A stretch of 64,000 nt of DNA. Source: Kangiella sp. (GTDB lineage: Bacteria; Pseudomonadota; Gammaproteobacteria; Enterobacterales; Kangiellaceae). A model generated the notes under the pieces. The model was not told the DNA's origin, did no database searches, and saw only the letters and a program-made list of their open reading frames with translations. The DNA lies in assembly GCA_028284185.1 (NCBI GenBank), contig JANQSG010000021.1, positions 124,001 to 188,000 on the forward strand. The letters are read 5' to 3'. A program made the position numbers and the translations under genes. The stretch's first letter is position 1; the number at the start of each line of letters is the position of its first letter. Below are positions 10,431 through 20,678 of the stretch, piece after piece.

Positions 10431-10458
10431 AAAAAAGCCACTCAGTAGAGTGGCTTTT
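10431..10458 (-). terminator. intrinsic terminator after sucD
   Basis: Stem AAAAGCCACTC/GAGTGGCTTTT (10433-10443 with 10448-10458) with loop AGTA and six T on the minus strand, 20 bases past the sucD stop. It is the same hairpin as at 7518-7548. Confidence 0.88.
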
Positions 10459-10477
10459 GGTACAGTCGATTTAAAAA

Positions 10478-11350
10478 TTACCAACCGGTAATTTCTTTAA
10501 GGCCTTTGCCAATATCAGCTAAAGAGCGCACAGTTTTAACACCTGCATCTTCTAATGCAGCAAATTTCTCAGCGGCAGTACCTTTACCACCAGCGATAAT
10601 AGCGCCAGCATGACCCATACGCTTGCCTGGAGGTGCAGTAACACCAGCAATATAAGAAACGACCGGTTTAGTAACGTTAGCTTTGATAAAAGCCGCCGCT
10701 TCTTCTTCTGCTGAACCACCAATCTCACCAATCATAACGATAGCTTCAGTGGCTGGATCTTCCTGGAACATTTTTAAAATGTCGATAAAGTTAGAGCCTG
10801 GAATCGGGTCGCCACCAATGCCTACACAAGTGGATTGACCAAAACCTGCGTCAGTGGTTTGTTTAACCGCTTCATAAGTCAAAGTACCTGAACGAGAAAC
10901 AATACCAACTTTACCTGGCAGGTGAATATGGCCTGGCATAATACCGATCTTACATTCACCAGGAGTGATAACACCTGGACAGTTAGGACCAATCAAGCGC
11001 ACACCTAATTCATCACAGACTATTTTCGCTTCCAGCATATCCATAGTGGGAATGCCTTCAGTGATACAAACTACCAATTTAATACCAGCATTTGCTGCTT
11101 CTAAAATAGAATCTTTACAAAATGGCGCAGGCACATAGATTACTGAAGCTTCAGCACCAGTTTGCTCAACCGCTTCCGCAACCGTATTAAATACAGGCAA
11201 ACCTAAGTGAGTTTGGCCACCTTTACCAGGAGTTACACCACCAACCATGTTAGTGCCATACTCAATAGCTTGTTCAGTATGAAAAGTACCTTGCGAACCA
11301 GTGATGCCCTGACAGATTACTTTAGTCTTTTTATTAATTAAAATACTCAT
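10478..11350 (-). CDS. sucD: succinyl-CoA synthetase, alpha subunit
   Basis: The 290-residue alpha subunit of the TCA-cycle enzyme that converts succinyl-CoA to succinate with synthesis of ATP or GTP. The N-terminal CoA-binding Rossmann fold starts with [12 protein letters not shown], and the phosphorylated active-site His is in [10 protein letters not shown] near residue 247. [20 protein letters not shown] and the GIGGDPIPG loop are standard for the subunit. AAGGAG lies seven bases before the ATG. It follows sucC with an 11-bp gap on the same strand, and the unit ends at a terminator. Normal length and no missing residues were seen. Confidence 0.98.
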   Translation of the reverse strand: MSILINKKTKVICQGITGSQGTFHTEQAIEYGTNMVGGVTPGKGGQTHLGLPVFNTVAEAVEQTGAEASVIYVPAPFCKDSILEAANAGIKLVVCITEGIPTMDMLEAKIVCDELGVRLIGPNCPGVITPGECKIGIMPGHIHLPGKVGIVSRSGTLTYEAVKQTTDAGFGQSTCVGIGGDPIPGSNFIDILKMFQEDPATEAIVMIGEIGGSAEEEAAAFIKANVTKPVVSYIAGVTAPPGKRMGHAGAIIAGGKGTAAEKFAALEDAGVKTVRSLADIGKGLKEITGW

Positions 11351-11361
11351 TGATTTGCTCC

Positions 11362-12528
11362 TTACGCAGACTTAGCAGCCGCAACTACTTTTTCTGCTGC
11401 GTCAGTTAAGCTATTCGCAGCAATAATGTTAAGACCCGATTCCGCTAATACCTTAGCACCCAACTCTGCGTTATTACCTTCAAGACGAACGACCACTGGA
11501 TCTTCAATGCCCACTTCTTTAACTGCACCAATAATACCTTCAGCGATTAGGTCACAACGAACGATACCACCGAAAATATTCACTAACACAGCTTTAACAT
11601 TCTCGTCTGAAAGAATGATTTTGAAAGCTTCTGTTACTCGCTCTTTAGTAGCACCGCCACCCACATCTAAGAAGTTTGCTGGCTCTCCACCGTGCAATTT
11701 GATGATATCCATAGTGCCCATCGCAAGGCCAGCACCATTCACCATACAACCGATGTTGCCATCTAATGCTACATAGTTAAGCTCAAATTTAGCTGCATGA
11801 GATTCACGTTCGTCTTCCTGTGAAGGATCGTGCATTTCTTGCAGTTTAGGGTGACGATATAGCGCATTAGAATCAATACCAATTTTTGCATCCAAACAAT
11901 GCAAATCGCCATCTTCTTTAATCACTAATGGATTAATTTCCAGAAGTGCCAAATCTTTTTCAGTAAACATCTTCGCAAGTTGCATAAAGATATGGGTAAA
12001 TTGTTTAACTTGTACACCCTTTAAACCTAAACGAAATGCCAAGTCACGGCCTTGATAAGGTTGCGCGCCTACTAATGGATCGATAGTTGCTTTCAGGATT
12101 TTTTCTGGTGTCTCATGGGCAACGGTTTCAATCTCAACACCGCCTTCGGTAGAAGCCATAAATACTACGCGACGGCTCGAACGGTCAACTACCGCGCCTA
12201 AATACAGCTCGTCGGCAATATCTGTGCAGGTTTCAACTAAAATTTTGCTTACTGGCTGACCATTGGCATCGGTTTGGTAAGTCACCAGGTTTTTACCCAA
12301 CCATTTTTGGGCAAATTCTTTAATCTCATTTTTATCGCCAGTAACTTTAACGCCACCCGCTTTACCACGGCCACCGGCGTGCACCTGGGCTTTAACCACC
12401 CACATATTACCGCCAATACGACCAGCTGCTTCAAATGCTGCTTGAGGATTATCAACAGCATAGCCTTCTGACACAGGCAAACCGTACTCTCTAAAAAGTT
12501 GTTTGCCTTGATACTCGTGTAAATTCAT
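11362..12528 (-). CDS. sucC: succinyl-CoA synthetase, beta subunit
   Basis: The 388-residue beta subunit with an N-terminal ATP-grasp domain ([34 protein letters not shown]) and a C-terminal ligase domain ([17 protein letters not shown]). It binds the nucleotide and succinate, and pairs with the alpha subunit encoded 11 bp downstream. AGGA lies eight bases ahead of the ATG. The 119-bp gap that separates it from sucB contains a hairpin, so sucCD may be partly uncoupled from sucAB transcription. Family length and motifs are complete. Confidence 0.98.
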   Translation of the reverse strand: MNLHEYQGKQLFREYGLPVSEGYAVDNPQAAFEAAGRIGGNMWVVKAQVHAGGRGKAGGVKVTGDKNEIKEFAQKWLGKNLVTYQTDANGQPVSKILVETCTDIADELYLGAVVDRSSRRVVFMASTEGGVEIETVAHETPEKILKATIDPLVGAQPYQGRDLAFRLGLKGVQVKQFTHIFMQLAKMFTEKDLALLEINPLVIKEDGDLHCLDAKIGIDSNALYRHPKLQEMHDPSQEDERESHAAKFELNYVALDGNIGCMVNGAGLAMGTMDIIKLHGGEPANFLDVGGGATKERVTEAFKIILSDENVKAVLVNIFGGIVRCDLIAEGIIGAVKEVGIEDPVVVRLEGNNAELGAKVLAESGLNIIAANSLTDAAEKVVAAAKSA

Positions 12529-12603
12529 TTCTAATTCCTACTATTTAAGTAAAAAAATTGTCTTTTTAAGTAATAGAACCAATTAAACAAAAACTAAAAA
12601 CTG

Positions 12604-12632
12604 AAAATGCCGAACTTAAGGTTCGGCACTTG
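12604..12632 (-). terminator. hairpin between sucB and sucC, possible partial terminator
   Basis: Perfect 8-bp stem TGCCGAAC/GTTCGGCA (12608-12615 with 12621-12628). On the minus strand it is followed by TTTTCAGTTTTT, an interrupted T-run. This would leak rather than stop, so sucCD could be expressed both by read-through and separately. Confidence 0.55.
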
Positions 12633-12647
12633 CTAATCAAATATTTA

Positions 12648-13853
12648 TTATAGATCGAGCAATAATCTTGCCGGATCTTCAATAAATTCTTTAATGGTTT
12701 TCAAGAAACCTACTGACTCACGACCATCAATAATTCTGTGGTCATAAGAAAGCGCTACATTCATCATTGGGCGAATAACAATTTCACCATTCACCACTAC
12801 CGGACGATCTTCCATACGGTTCATACCAAGAATAGCCGATTGTGGTGGATTGATAATTGGAGTTGCCATTAATGAACCAAATACACCACCATTGGAAATG
12901 GTGAAAGTACCACCAGTCATTTCTTCAACGGTTAGCTTGTTATCGCGCGCTTTAGCACCAAATTCACGAATCTTAGCTTCGATTTCAGCTAATGACATGG
13001 TATCCGCATCACGCAAAATGGGCACCACCAAACCGCGTGGTGAAGAAACCGCAACACCAACATCATAGTAGCCATGATAAACGATATCATCACCATCAAT
13101 GGAAGCATTTACATCTGGGAAACGCTTAAGCGCTTCAACCGTAGCTTTGACGAAGAAAGACATAAAGCCCAAACGAGTACCATGCACTTTTTCAAACTGC
13201 TCTTTGTAGCGTGCACGTAAATCCACCACTTCCTTCATATTAATATCATTAAAGGTGGTTAAGATCGCAGCGTTATGCTGTGCTTCCAACAAACGCTCCG
13301 CAATACGCTTCCGTAAACGGGTCATTGGCACGCGTTTTTCTTCACGCAAGCCAGCTGAAACAGGGGCTGAGCTTGTTGTTGCTGGAGCAGATGCTGCTTT
13401 AGCTCCCCCCTTGATAAATGCTTCAACATCTTCTTTTGACAAGCGTTTGCCACTGGCTGGAATTTGTTTTGGATCCAAGTTGTGTTCAGCCACTAAACGA
13501 CGTACCGCAGGTGATAATACATCCAGATCTGCAGTAGCAACTGGAGCAGCTTCTACTGCAGGAGTTTGCTCTTCAGCTTTAGATTCTTTTTTAGCTGGAG
13601 CTGATGCAGCTGCTTCACCTTTCTCAAAATGAGCAATCAATTCTTCTTGCAGAACCGTATCACCCTCTTGTTTCAAGATCTCAGAAATAGCACCATCTTC
13701 TGGCGCTACCACTTCTAAAACCACCTTATCAGTTTCAATATCGACCAAATTTTGATCGCGTGAAACTGCTTCGCCAGGCTGAACATGCCAAGTAGCGATA
13801 GTTGCATCAGCAACCGATTCAGGTAATACAGGAACTTTGATTTCAATAGCCAT
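12648..13853 (-). CDS. sucB: 2-oxoglutarate dehydrogenase E2, dihydrolipoyl succinyltransferase
   Basis: The 401-residue E2 core of the 2-oxoglutarate dehydrogenase complex. One lipoyl domain (1-77) carries the lipoylated Lys43 in [12 protein letters not shown]. An Ala/Pro-rich linker leads to a single subunit-binding domain (about 112-150, [18 protein letters not shown]), and then to the catalytic acyltransferase domain ending [16 protein letters not shown] with the active-site His and Asp. It moves succinyl groups from E1 (sucA, 44 bp upstream) to CoA. The single lipoyl/single binding-domain layout is the normal one and contrasts with the duplicated layout of bkdB in this same window. No E3 (lpd) gene is nearby. 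Confidence 0.97.
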   Translation of the reverse strand: MAIEIKVPVLPESVADATIATWHVQPGEAVSRDQNLVDIETDKVVLEVVAPEDGAISEILKQEGDTVLQEELIAHFEKGEAAASAPAKKESKAEEQTPAVEAAPVATADLDVLSPAVRRLVAEHNLDPKQIPASGKRLSKEDVEAFIKGGAKAASAPATTSSAPVSAGLREEKRVPMTRLRKRIAERLLEAQHNAAILTTFNDINMKEVVDLRARYKEQFEKVHGTRLGFMSFFVKATVEALKRFPDVNASIDGDDIVYHGYYDVGVAVSSPRGLVVPILRDADTMSLAEIEAKIREFGAKARDNKLTVEEMTGGTFTISNGGVFGSLMATPIINPPQSAILGMNRMEDRPVVVNGEIVIRPMMNVALSYDHRIIDGRESVGFLKTIKEFIEDPARLLLDL

Positions 13854-13897
13854 GTCCTAACCTATTTCTCTTTATGTAAAAGTCTATAATTTAAAAT

Positions 13898-16717
13898 TTA
13901 TAAACCAAGCGCGTCGTTAACGAGCTGGGCCTGTTGTTCGTTGTGTAATCCCGCATAACCTACCGCTGGTGCTGCCGAAGCTGGACGACCAGCAAAAGTT
14001 ACTCGATGTTTAGCATTAGTTTTCATGACCGCATCGTCTAAATTATGACGGGAACAATACCAAGCTCCCTGGTTTTGCGGTTCTTCCTGACACCAGATAA
14101 ATTCTTTCACATTTTTGTATTGAGCTAGAATTTCCTGCACTTCTTCATGTGGGAAAGGATACAGTTGCTCGATACGCATGATCGCAACATGCTCAAGTTT
14201 TTGTTCGCGACGCTTTTCCAACAAATCGTAATAAACCTTACCAGAACACATAACCACACGGCTAACTTTGTTCGCTTCAAGCGCATCAATTTCTGGAATG
14301 GCGTTATAGAATCTACCATCAGTCAAATCACTGATATCTGAGACGGCTAATTTATGACGCAGCAGACTCTTTGGCGTCATTACAATTAATGGCTTTCTCA
14401 ACGGACGGATCATTTGGCGGCGGATCATATGGAACGCCTGCGCTGGCGTGGATGGCACTAATACTTGAATATTGTGCTCAGCCGCTAACTGCAAGAAGCG
14501 CTCTAAACGCGCCGAACTGTGCTCTGGACCCTGGCCTTCATAACCATGCGGCAAGAACATAGATAAACCTGATAAACGTGCCCATTTTTGCTCACCAGAG
14601 CTGATAAACTGGTCAATCACTACTTGCGCACCATTGACGAAATCACCGAACTGCGCTTCCCAGATCACCATTGAACGAGGCTCATTGGTCGAGTAGCCAT
14701 ATTCAAAAGCTAATACCGCTTCTTCGGAAAGCACCGAATCAATAACCGTAAACTTGGGCTGATTTTCTTTAATGTTTTGCAGTGGAATATAAATTTCCGC
14801 ATCATTTTGATCATGCAAAACCGCATGACGATGGAAGAAAGTTCCGCGACCAGAATCTTGACCACATAAACGCACTTCGTAGCCATCATTTAACAGACCA
14901 GCATAAGCCATAGTCTCAGCAAAGCCCCAGTCCATAGCTACTTCACCAGCAGCCATTTTCTTACGATCAGCCATTAACTTCTTAACACGTGATTGTAATG
15001 GATGATCTTCTGGATAATAACAAATTCTTTCAGCTAATTTAGCAAAATCTTCTTTAGAAATTGTTGTATCTGCTGGTGATTGCCAGGTCTGATCAAAATA
15101 TGGCGACCAATCCACGTTGAACTCATGCTCTTGAACTGGTAATAGATTCTTAACGGTACTTTGACCATTATCTAAAGAGTTTCGGTAACCATCCAACACT
15201 GCCTTGGTTTTAGCTGCATCAAAAATACCACGATTAATTAAACTGTCCTCATATAGCTTGCGTGGAGTTGGATGTTTTTTGATTTTTTGGTACATCAAAG
15301 GCTGAGTAGCATTTGGCTCATCAGCTTCGTTATGACCATGACGACGGTAACAAACCAGATCAATTACCACATCTTTCTTGAATTTATTTCTAAACTCCAG
15401 TGCCAAACGAGTAACGAATAAAACTGCTTCCGGATCATCACCGTTCACATGGAAAATTGGTGCTTCCACCATTTTCGCGACATCTGTACAGTAAGCCGTA
15501 GAACGAGTATCAATTGGCTTGGAAGTAGTAAAGCCAACTTGGTTATTAATCACGATATGAACAGAGCCACCTACTTCAAAACCGCGTGCTTGAGACATAT
15601 TAAATGTCTCCATCACCACACCTTGACCGGTAAAGGCTGAGTCACCATGAATTAACACCGGTAATACTTGGTCATGATTAGTATCATTACGACGTTCCTG
15701 ACGCGAACGCACCGAACCAACTACGACCGGACTAACAATTTCCAAATGTGATGGATTAAAAGCCAGCGCCAAATGAACAGGACCAGCATCCGTTTCAACA
15801 TCAGATGAATAACCCATATGGTATTTTACATCACCAGAGGTACCAACCACATCGCCATTACCCGAGAATTCATCAAATAAAATACTAGGGTTCTTGCCCA
15901 TAACGTTGACCAGAACATTTAAACGACCACGATGTGCCATGCCGATTACAATCTCTTTAGCGCCAGCAATACCGGCTTGATTGATCATATCGCGCATCAT
16001 TGGAATCAAACTATCCCCACCTTCCAATGAGAAGCGTTTAGCACCAGGAAACTTAGCTCCTAAATATTTTTCCAAGCCTTCTGCAGCGGATAAACCCTCT
16101 AAGATTTTTTCTTGGGTCTGAGTTCGAAAAGCATGCGAAGCATTAACCGCTTCCAACTTTTCCTGAATCCAGCGGCGCTCTTCCAACGAATTCATGTGCA
16201 AGAATTCTGCACCAATAGAGCTTGAATAGGTAGTTTGCAAGCGCTCTAAAATTTCCGACAAAGGTTGCTCATCTGGACCAGCTAAATTGCCCACAGAAAA
16301 CTTGGTATCTAAATCCGAGTCTAAAAGCTCAAAGCTTTCCAGCGTCAAATCCGTTGGATAAGGATGTTGCCACATACCAAGTGGATCGATTTTGGCATGA
16401 TGGTGACCGCGAGCACGATAAGACTCGATCAGGTGTAAAACCTTAACTTGTTTTGGATCGGCGGCAAGAGAATCAGAGCCTTGTGAAAAGGCAATCTTTT
16501 GACGGTTTAAACCAATTTGACGGAAGTGCTCACGAATGGCGCCGTGCGCTACTTCTTGTTTTTCATTAACTTTGGAGTATTGATCGAACTTAGTTCGCCA
16601 ATCAGCATCCACTGACTGAGGATCTTGCAAATACTGTTCGTACAGTTCTTCTAAATAGGCCGCGCTTCCACCTGAAAGGTAGGCGCTTTCGAACATCGCC
16701 TCTAACCCATTCTTCAT
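13898..16717 (-). CDS. sucA: 2-oxoglutarate dehydrogenase E1 component
   Basis: The thiamine-diphosphate-dependent E1 of the 2-oxoglutarate dehydrogenase complex, 939 residues, close to the usual length. The N-terminus YLSGGSAAYLEELYEQYLQDPQSVD is the E2-interacting region. FSLEGGDSLIPMMRDMI, IGMAHRGRLNVLVNVMGK and HVNGDDPEAVLFV mark the ThDP and Mg sites. The C-terminal half (VRLCGQDSGRGTFFHRHAVL; FLPHGYEGQGPEHSSARLERF) is the pyrimidine-binding domain. The annotated ATG has AAGG about 12 bases upstream; a Met seven residues later is an alternative start. It heads sucAB and lies 338 bp after sdhB. Confidence 0.97.
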   Translation of the reverse strand: MKNGLEAMFESAYLSGGSAAYLEELYEQYLQDPQSVDADWRTKFDQYSKVNEKQEVAHGAIREHFRQIGLNRQKIAFSQGSDSLAADPKQVKVLHLIESYRARGHHHAKIDPLGMWQHPYPTDLTLESFELLDSDLDTKFSVGNLAGPDEQPLSEILERLQTTYSSSIGAEFLHMNSLEERRWIQEKLEAVNASHAFRTQTQEKILEGLSAAEGLEKYLGAKFPGAKRFSLEGGDSLIPMMRDMINQAGIAGAKEIVIGMAHRGRLNVLVNVMGKNPSILFDEFSGNGDVVGTSGDVKYHMGYSSDVETDAGPVHLALAFNPSHLEIVSPVVVGSVRSRQERRNDTNHDQVLPVLIHGDSAFTGQGVVMETFNMSQARGFEVGGSVHIVINNQVGFTTSKPIDTRSTAYCTDVAKMVEAPIFHVNGDDPEAVLFVTRLALEFRNKFKKDVVIDLVCYRRHGHNEADEPNATQPLMYQKIKKHPTPRKLYEDSLINRGIFDAAKTKAVLDGYRNSLDNGQSTVKNLLPVQEHEFNVDWSPYFDQTWQSPADTTISKEDFAKLAERICYYPEDHPLQSRVKKLMADRKKMAAGEVAMDWGFAETMAYAGLLNDGYEVRLCGQDSGRGTFFHRHAVLHDQNDAEIYIPLQNIKENQPKFTVIDSVLSEEAVLAFEYGYSTNEPRSMVIWEAQFGDFVNGAQVVIDQFISSGEQKWARLSGLSMFLPHGYEGQGPEHSSARLERFLQLAAEHNIQVLVPSTPAQAFHMIRRQMIRPLRKPLIVMTPKSLLRHKLAVSDISDLTDGRFYNAIPEIDALEANKVSRVVMCSGKVYYDLLEKRREQKLEHVAIMRIEQLYPFPHEEVQEILAQYKNVKEFIWCQEEPQNQGAWYCSRHNLDDAVMKTNAKHRVTFAGRPASAAPAVGYAGLHNEQQAQLVNDALGL

Positions 16718-17055
16718 TGTAAGGTAATACCTTTAAATTGTTTAAGTTCTCCAGGCTCAGCTTAAGCCAGAGAATCCAAGTCGCATATGATAACCAATTT
16801 TAAGCCGTCTTAACACAGTTGAAGCCCTTTTAATGCTAAAAGAGCTTCTTTAAGTTTGACTAATAACTAATTGTTTTGTATCGCTTTGTTAGAGATTGCC
16901 GTATTGCAAGCTCCTCACAATGGTACAAAATTCTTTAAAGGTGATGAAATTTCTTAGTGCGAGGCATACAAAATCGAAAAGCGGGGCTTACCTTTAATCG
17001 GTAAGCGAGCAAGTTTCGATTGTAGGATAACAAAGCAATCAGGAATTTCAGCCCT
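16718..17055 (-). other. sdhB-sucA intergenic region with two hairpins
   Basis: This 338-bp gap holds no convincing ORF. It contains (a) a near-perfect 11-bp hairpin at 16821-16848, GAAGC-C-CTTTTA / TAAAAG-A-GCTTC, in the probable sucA leader; and (b) a nested palindrome at 16972-17021 with outer arms AATCGAAA/TTTCGATT and inner arms GCTTACC/GGTAAGC. Element (b) lies just past sdhB and may end or trim the sdh transcript, but on the minus strand it lacks an unbroken T-run. A sucA promoter must lie here; no convincing -35/-10 pair was identified. Confidence 0.5.
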
Positions 17056-17754
17056 TTAAACGCCGCGTTTAAGTAACATTGAGCGTATATGACCAATCGC
17101 TTGCGTTGGGTTTAGGCCTTTTGGACAAACATCCACGCAATTCATAATGCCACGACAACGGAATACACTGTAAGCATCATCTAAATCTGCTAAACGCTCA
17201 TCAGTTTGTGTATCACGGCTATCAATTAAAAACCGATACGCTTGCAATAACCCTGATGGACCGACGAATTTATCGGGATTCCACCAAAATGATGGGCAAG
17301 ACGTCGAGCAACAGGCACACAAAATACACTCGTATAAACCATCCAGTTTTGCGCGCTCTTCTGGAGATTGTAGGCGCTCTTTCGCTGGCGGTTCATCATT
17401 TGTGATCAAGTATGGCTTAATTTTTTCGTATTGCTTGTAGAACTGAGCCATATCCACAACTAAATCACGAATTACAGGTAAGCCTGGTAGCGGGCGAACC
17501 ACGACTGGTGATTTCAAGCTAGAAATTGGCGTAATACAAGCCAAGCCATTCTTACCATTAATGTTCATGCCATCCGAGCCACAAACCCCTTCACGGCAAG
17601 AGCGACGGAACGCTAAAGTAGCATCCTGATCTTTTAATGCTAATAAAGCATCAAGAAGCATCATGTCTGAACCTTCTGGAATATCCAGATCAAATTCCTG
17701 CATATACGGCTTTTTATCAGTTTCTGGGTTGTATCTGTAAATACTAAATTTCAT
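17056..17754 (-). CDS. sdhB: succinate dehydrogenase iron-sulfur subunit
   Basis: The 232-residue iron-sulfur subunit of respiratory complex II, which carries electrons from SdhA flavin to quinone. The [2Fe-2S] ligands are in CREGVCGSDGMNINGKNGLAC, the [4Fe-4S] ligands in CILCACCSTSC, and the [3Fe-4S] ligands in FRCRGIMNCVDVCPKG. The start is taken at the second ATG (17754): GGAG is eight bases before it, while the first ATG (17760) is only two bases from that GGAG. The protein then begins MKFSIYRYNPETD, matching the enterobacterial protein. It is last in sdhCDAB, 27 bp after sdhA. Confidence 0.97.
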   Translation of the reverse strand: MKFSIYRYNPETDKKPYMQEFDLDIPEGSDMMLLDALLALKDQDATLAFRRSCREGVCGSDGMNINGKNGLACITPISSLKSPVVVRPLPGLPVIRDLVVDMAQFYKQYEKIKPYLITNDEPPAKERLQSPEERAKLDGLYECILCACCSTSCPSFWWNPDKFVGPSGLLQAYRFLIDSRDTQTDERLADLDDAYSVFRCRGIMNCVDVCPKGLNPTQAIGHIRSMLLKRGV

Positions 17755-17781
17755 TGTCATTACTCCGCTCTCAACCCAACA

Positions 17782-19557
17782 TTAATAGGTACGTGCTTTC
17801 GGTGGGAAAGCATCAACTTTTTCTGGCTGCATATTCACATCGCGCTTACCCATTTGTTCCGTTTCCGGATAGTAAACCGAATGAACCAACCAGTTTTCAT
17901 CATCACGTTCCGGGAAGTCTTCACGTGAATGCGCACCTCGAGATTCGGTACGATATTCAGCGGCCATAGCCGTTGCGTAAGCCACTTCCATCAAATTCTC
18001 CAGTTCCAAACACTCAACCCGTTCGGTATTAAAGGCTTTGGACTTATCCTTAAGGTAAGCATTTTTAAGACGCTCACGCAGTGCCTTGACTTTAGCTAAA
18101 CCTTCTTTCATCAGCTCACCGGTACGGAACACGCCGAAGTGATTCTGCATGGTATTTTGCAGTTCTTTGCGTAATTCAACCGGATCTTCAGCGTCTTTAT
18201 CAGAAACATCTGAGTTATCCCAGCGGTTATAACGTGCCATCGCTTTTTCTGCATCGCTATCAGCAAGCTCAGAGAAAGTTAAACCCTCACGTAAAGACTC
18301 TTCTAAATGTATACCAGCGGCACGACCAAATACAACCAGATCTAGTAGTGAGTTACCGCCAAGACGGTTTGCGCCATGTACCGAGACACAAGCTACCTCA
18401 CCTACTGCATAGAAACCTTTAACGATGTTTTCAGAACCATCAGGATTGCGATCAATTACTTGACCATATTTATTAGTAGGAATACCACCCATCATATAAT
18501 GACAGGTTGGTACTACTGGAATTGGCTCTTTAATAGGATCAACGTGACCAAAAGTACGAGCTAACTCCAAGATGCCTGGTAAACGTTTGTTAAGAACTCC
18601 TTCACCCAAGTGATCAAGTTTTAGCATCACATGATCAGCATTAGGGCCACAACCATTACCAGCCAGGATTTCTTTAGTCATGGAACGTGCAACAACGTCA
18701 CGTGATGCTAAGTCTTTAGCATTTGGCGCATAACGTTCCATAAAACGCTCGCCGTCTTTATTGATAAGATAACCACCTTCACCACGACAACCTTCGGTGA
18801 CTAGTACACCGGCACCAGCGATACCCGTTGGGTGGAACTGCCACATTTCAATATCTTGTACCGGAAGACCAGCACGCAACGCCATACCAACACCGTCACC
18901 AGTGTTAATTAAAGCATTAGTAGTAGAAGCGTAAATACGACCAGAACCGCCGGTAGCAAAAACGGTCGCACGCGATTTAAACATGGCAATTTCGCCTGTT
19001 TCAATCGACATAGCGGTTACGCCGCAAACATCGCCATCTTCGTTACGAACCAAGTCCATAGCATACCACTCGTTAAAAAATTGAGTATTAGCTGCTAAAT
19101 TCGCTTGGTATAAAGTATGCAATAGCGCATGACCGGTACGGTCAGCCGCTGCTGCGGTGCGCGCCGCTTGCTCACCACCAAACCCTTTGGATTGGCCACC
19201 AAAAGGTCTTTGGTAAATCTTACCGTTATCTAAGCGAGAGAACGGTAAACCCATATGCTCAAGTTCATAGATAGCTGCAGGACCATTTTCACACATATAT
19301 TCGATAGCGTCCTGATCACCAATATAGTCAGAACCTTTGACCGTATCGAACATGTGCCAGCGCCAATCATCATCATGACTATTCCCCAAAGCAACGGTAA
19401 TACCACCTTGTGCTGATACGGTATGCGAACGGGTTGGGAATACTTTAGAAATCAGAGCGACTTTTTGACCACTCTTGGCCAATTGCAATGAAGCACGCAT
19501 ACCCGCGCCACCGCCACCTACGATTACGGCATCAAATGTATAAGTAGGGATAGACAT
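17782..19557 (-). CDS. sdhA: succinate dehydrogenase flavoprotein subunit
   Basis: The 591-residue catalytic subunit of complex II on the cytoplasmic face of the membrane; it oxidises succinate to fumarate with covalently bound FAD. The dinucleotide fold [14 protein letters not shown] is at the N-terminus, and [12 protein letters not shown] holds the His that links [16 protein letters not shown], the RGEGG loop and [22 protein letters not shown] are the substrate and capping-domain motifs. GGAG precedes the ATG by seven bases, and the sdhD stop TAG abuts it directly, so translation is coupled. Confidence 0.98.
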   Translation of the reverse strand: MSIPTYTFDAVIVGGGGAGMRASLQLAKSGQKVALISKVFPTRSHTVSAQGGITVALGNSHDDDWRWHMFDTVKGSDYIGDQDAIEYMCENGPAAIYELEHMGLPFSRLDNGKIYQRPFGGQSKGFGGEQAARTAAAADRTGHALLHTLYQANLAANTQFFNEWYAMDLVRNEDGDVCGVTAMSIETGEIAMFKSRATVFATGGSGRIYASTTNALINTGDGVGMALRAGLPVQDIEMWQFHPTGIAGAGVLVTEGCRGEGGYLINKDGERFMERYAPNAKDLASRDVVARSMTKEILAGNGCGPNADHVMLKLDHLGEGVLNKRLPGILELARTFGHVDPIKEPIPVVPTCHYMMGGIPTNKYGQVIDRNPDGSENIVKGFYAVGEVACVSVHGANRLGGNSLLDLVVFGRAAGIHLEESLREGLTFSELADSDAEKAMARYNRWDNSDVSDKDAEDPVELRKELQNTMQNHFGVFRTGELMKEGLAKVKALRERLKNAYLKDKSKAFNTERVECLELENLMEVAYATAMAAEYRTESRGAHSREDFPERDDENWLVHSVYYPETEQMGKRDVNMQPEKVDAFPPKARTY

Positions 19558-19905
19558 CTATATACTCCACAAAATTTGAATGCCCCAAATCATCAAGGCA
19601 AGACACATTACAATTACTACAGCTTGGAAAATCATACGGATTGCCAGTTTTGGCATATAGTCAGTGGACACAATCCACAAACCAACCCAAGCGTGCATCA
19701 CTACTGAGCCTAAGGCCAATAGTGAGAATACCTTCATAAAGGTGGTTGAAAACAATGCTTGCCAGGCAGCAAAGGTCACATCACCCGTAGAAACTACGAA
19801 GTACGCTAGATAAAGCGTGTAGGCCAACATGATAACTGCTGACAAACGCTGGATAATCCAATCGTGTAAACCTGAGCGGCCTAAACTGGTTACTGTAGCT
19901 ACCAT
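19558..19905 (-). CDS. sdhD: succinate dehydrogenase membrane anchor subunit
   Basis: The 115-residue membrane anchor (three transmembrane helices) that with SdhC binds heme b and the ubiquinone site. The start chosen is the internal ATG at 19905, giving MVATVTSLGRSGLHDWIIQRL. This matches the family in length and in its N-terminal LGRxGxHD motif, has AGGAG seven bases upstream, and overlaps the sdhC stop by seven bases. A longer reading frame exists but would overlap sdhC by 61 bases without reason. HAWVGLWIVSTDY holds the conserved His/Tyr region near heme and quinone. Confidence 0.95.
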   Translation of the reverse strand: MVATVTSLGRSGLHDWIIQRLSAVIMLAYTLYLAYFVVSTGDVTFAAWQALFSTTFMKVFSLLALGSVVMHAWVGLWIVSTDYMPKLAIRMIFQAVVIVMCLALMIWGIQILWSI

Positions 19906-20273
19906 ACCCAAACTCCTAATGCGACTGCGACGATGGCTGAAAGGATTAAGACAATCCAAGCACCACGTTTACCGCCTTCTAAAGATTCACCAATGCCCGC
20001 ATCCATAAGCAAATGACGTACACCTGCAATTATATGGAATGATAAAGCGGTTAATATTGCCCAGAATACAAATTGACAGATGAAATTATTGTTAATGCTG
20101 TCTTGTATTTTGGCGAAACCGGCTGGGTTAAAAGATTTTTGCAAAGCCCACAGAAGAATGGGGATTGCGATGAAAAGAATAACCCCTGTAATACGATGCA
20201 AAATCGAGGAAATTGCCGTCACAGGGAATCTTACCGTCATAAGATTCAGGTTTTTAGGTCTATTTTGCTTCAC
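19899..20273 (-). CDS. sdhC: succinate dehydrogenase cytochrome b556 subunit
   Basis: The 124-residue cytochrome b subunit. RFPVTAISSILHRITGVILF near the N-terminus holds the quinone-site Ser and Arg, and SFHIIAGVRHLLMD holds the axial heme His. Three transmembrane helices are visible. The start is GTG (VKQNRPKNLNLMTVRFP), which agrees with family N-termini of the type KKQRPVNLDLQTIRFP; a Met twelve residues in is the only alternative. It is the first gene of sdhCDAB and divergent from gltA. Confidence 0.95.
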   Translation of the reverse strand: MKQNRPKNLNLMTVRFPVTAISSILHRITGVILFIAIPILLWALQKSFNPAGFAKIQDSINNNFICQFVFWAILTALSFHIIAGVRHLLMDAGIGESLEGGKRGAWIVLILSAIVAVALGVWVW

Positions 20274-20678
20274 AACAACGTATCTATAATTATTGCCCAG
20301 GTCATAGGCGTGAGTTAATCGTTCTCAAACAAACTGTTATCAGCCCGCAGAAGCCAGGTTGAATATGCATCGATGACCTCAAAAAATGCAGTTTGTGAGA
20401 CTTCCCCAATGATACAAACTGATAGGCGGCGAATTATATAAGTGCTTGATGATAATTACAATTGCCCCACTAAAAATACTACTTCAAACTACTGATTACT
20501 TCTTGATCTTCATCAAGATAGCAAATAATCACGGCTCTACAATAGCATAATGTTGCTTTTCAACTGATTTTAAGTGAATTGCCATTAAAATATCTTAGGA
20601 AAATTATAAAAAATTTTGTAGAATAACTGGCTAGCTAAGAATCAAAAACCTGTTATACGACAAATCCAAGGGTAATAC
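20274..20678. promoter_or_regulatory. divergent sdhC-gltA control region
   Basis: A 405-bp AT-rich gap without a plausible gene; it must hold the promoters of both TCA units. Two structures are visible: an FNR-type box at 20503-20516 (own entry) and, nearer sdhC, an inverted repeat with TCTCAAACAAACTG at 20323-20336 and CAGTTTGTGAGA at 20389-20400, which would lie in the sdhC leader or promoter. No single -35/-10 pair is convincing enough to call. Confidence 0.6.
20503..20516. promoter_or_regulatory. FNR/Anr-type operator
   Basis: TTGAT-CTTC-ATCAA is a perfect match to the FNR consensus TTGAT-N4-ATCAA, lying inside a longer palindrome CTTGATCTTCATCAAG. It is 163 bp before gltA and 230 bp before sdhC. 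Oxygen control of both TCA units is the natural inference; which promoter it acts on is not visible. Confidence 0.6.

Noticed and set aside
13255-13632. Plus-strand open frame of 125 codons over sucB
   Set aside because: It lies antisense within the Ala/Pro linker coding region of sucB, a low-complexity zone that keeps the opposite strand open. No ribosome site or known domain.
16972-17021. Nested palindrome after sdhB as a standard intrinsic terminator
   Set aside because: On the minus strand the hairpin is followed by CCCGCTTTTCGATTTTG, without a continuous T-run next to the stem, so it was kept as a structure of unknown role.
19906-19959. N-terminal extension of sdhD
   Set aside because: Would overlap sdhC by 61 bases; the ATG at 19905 has AGGAG and gives the family N-terminus.
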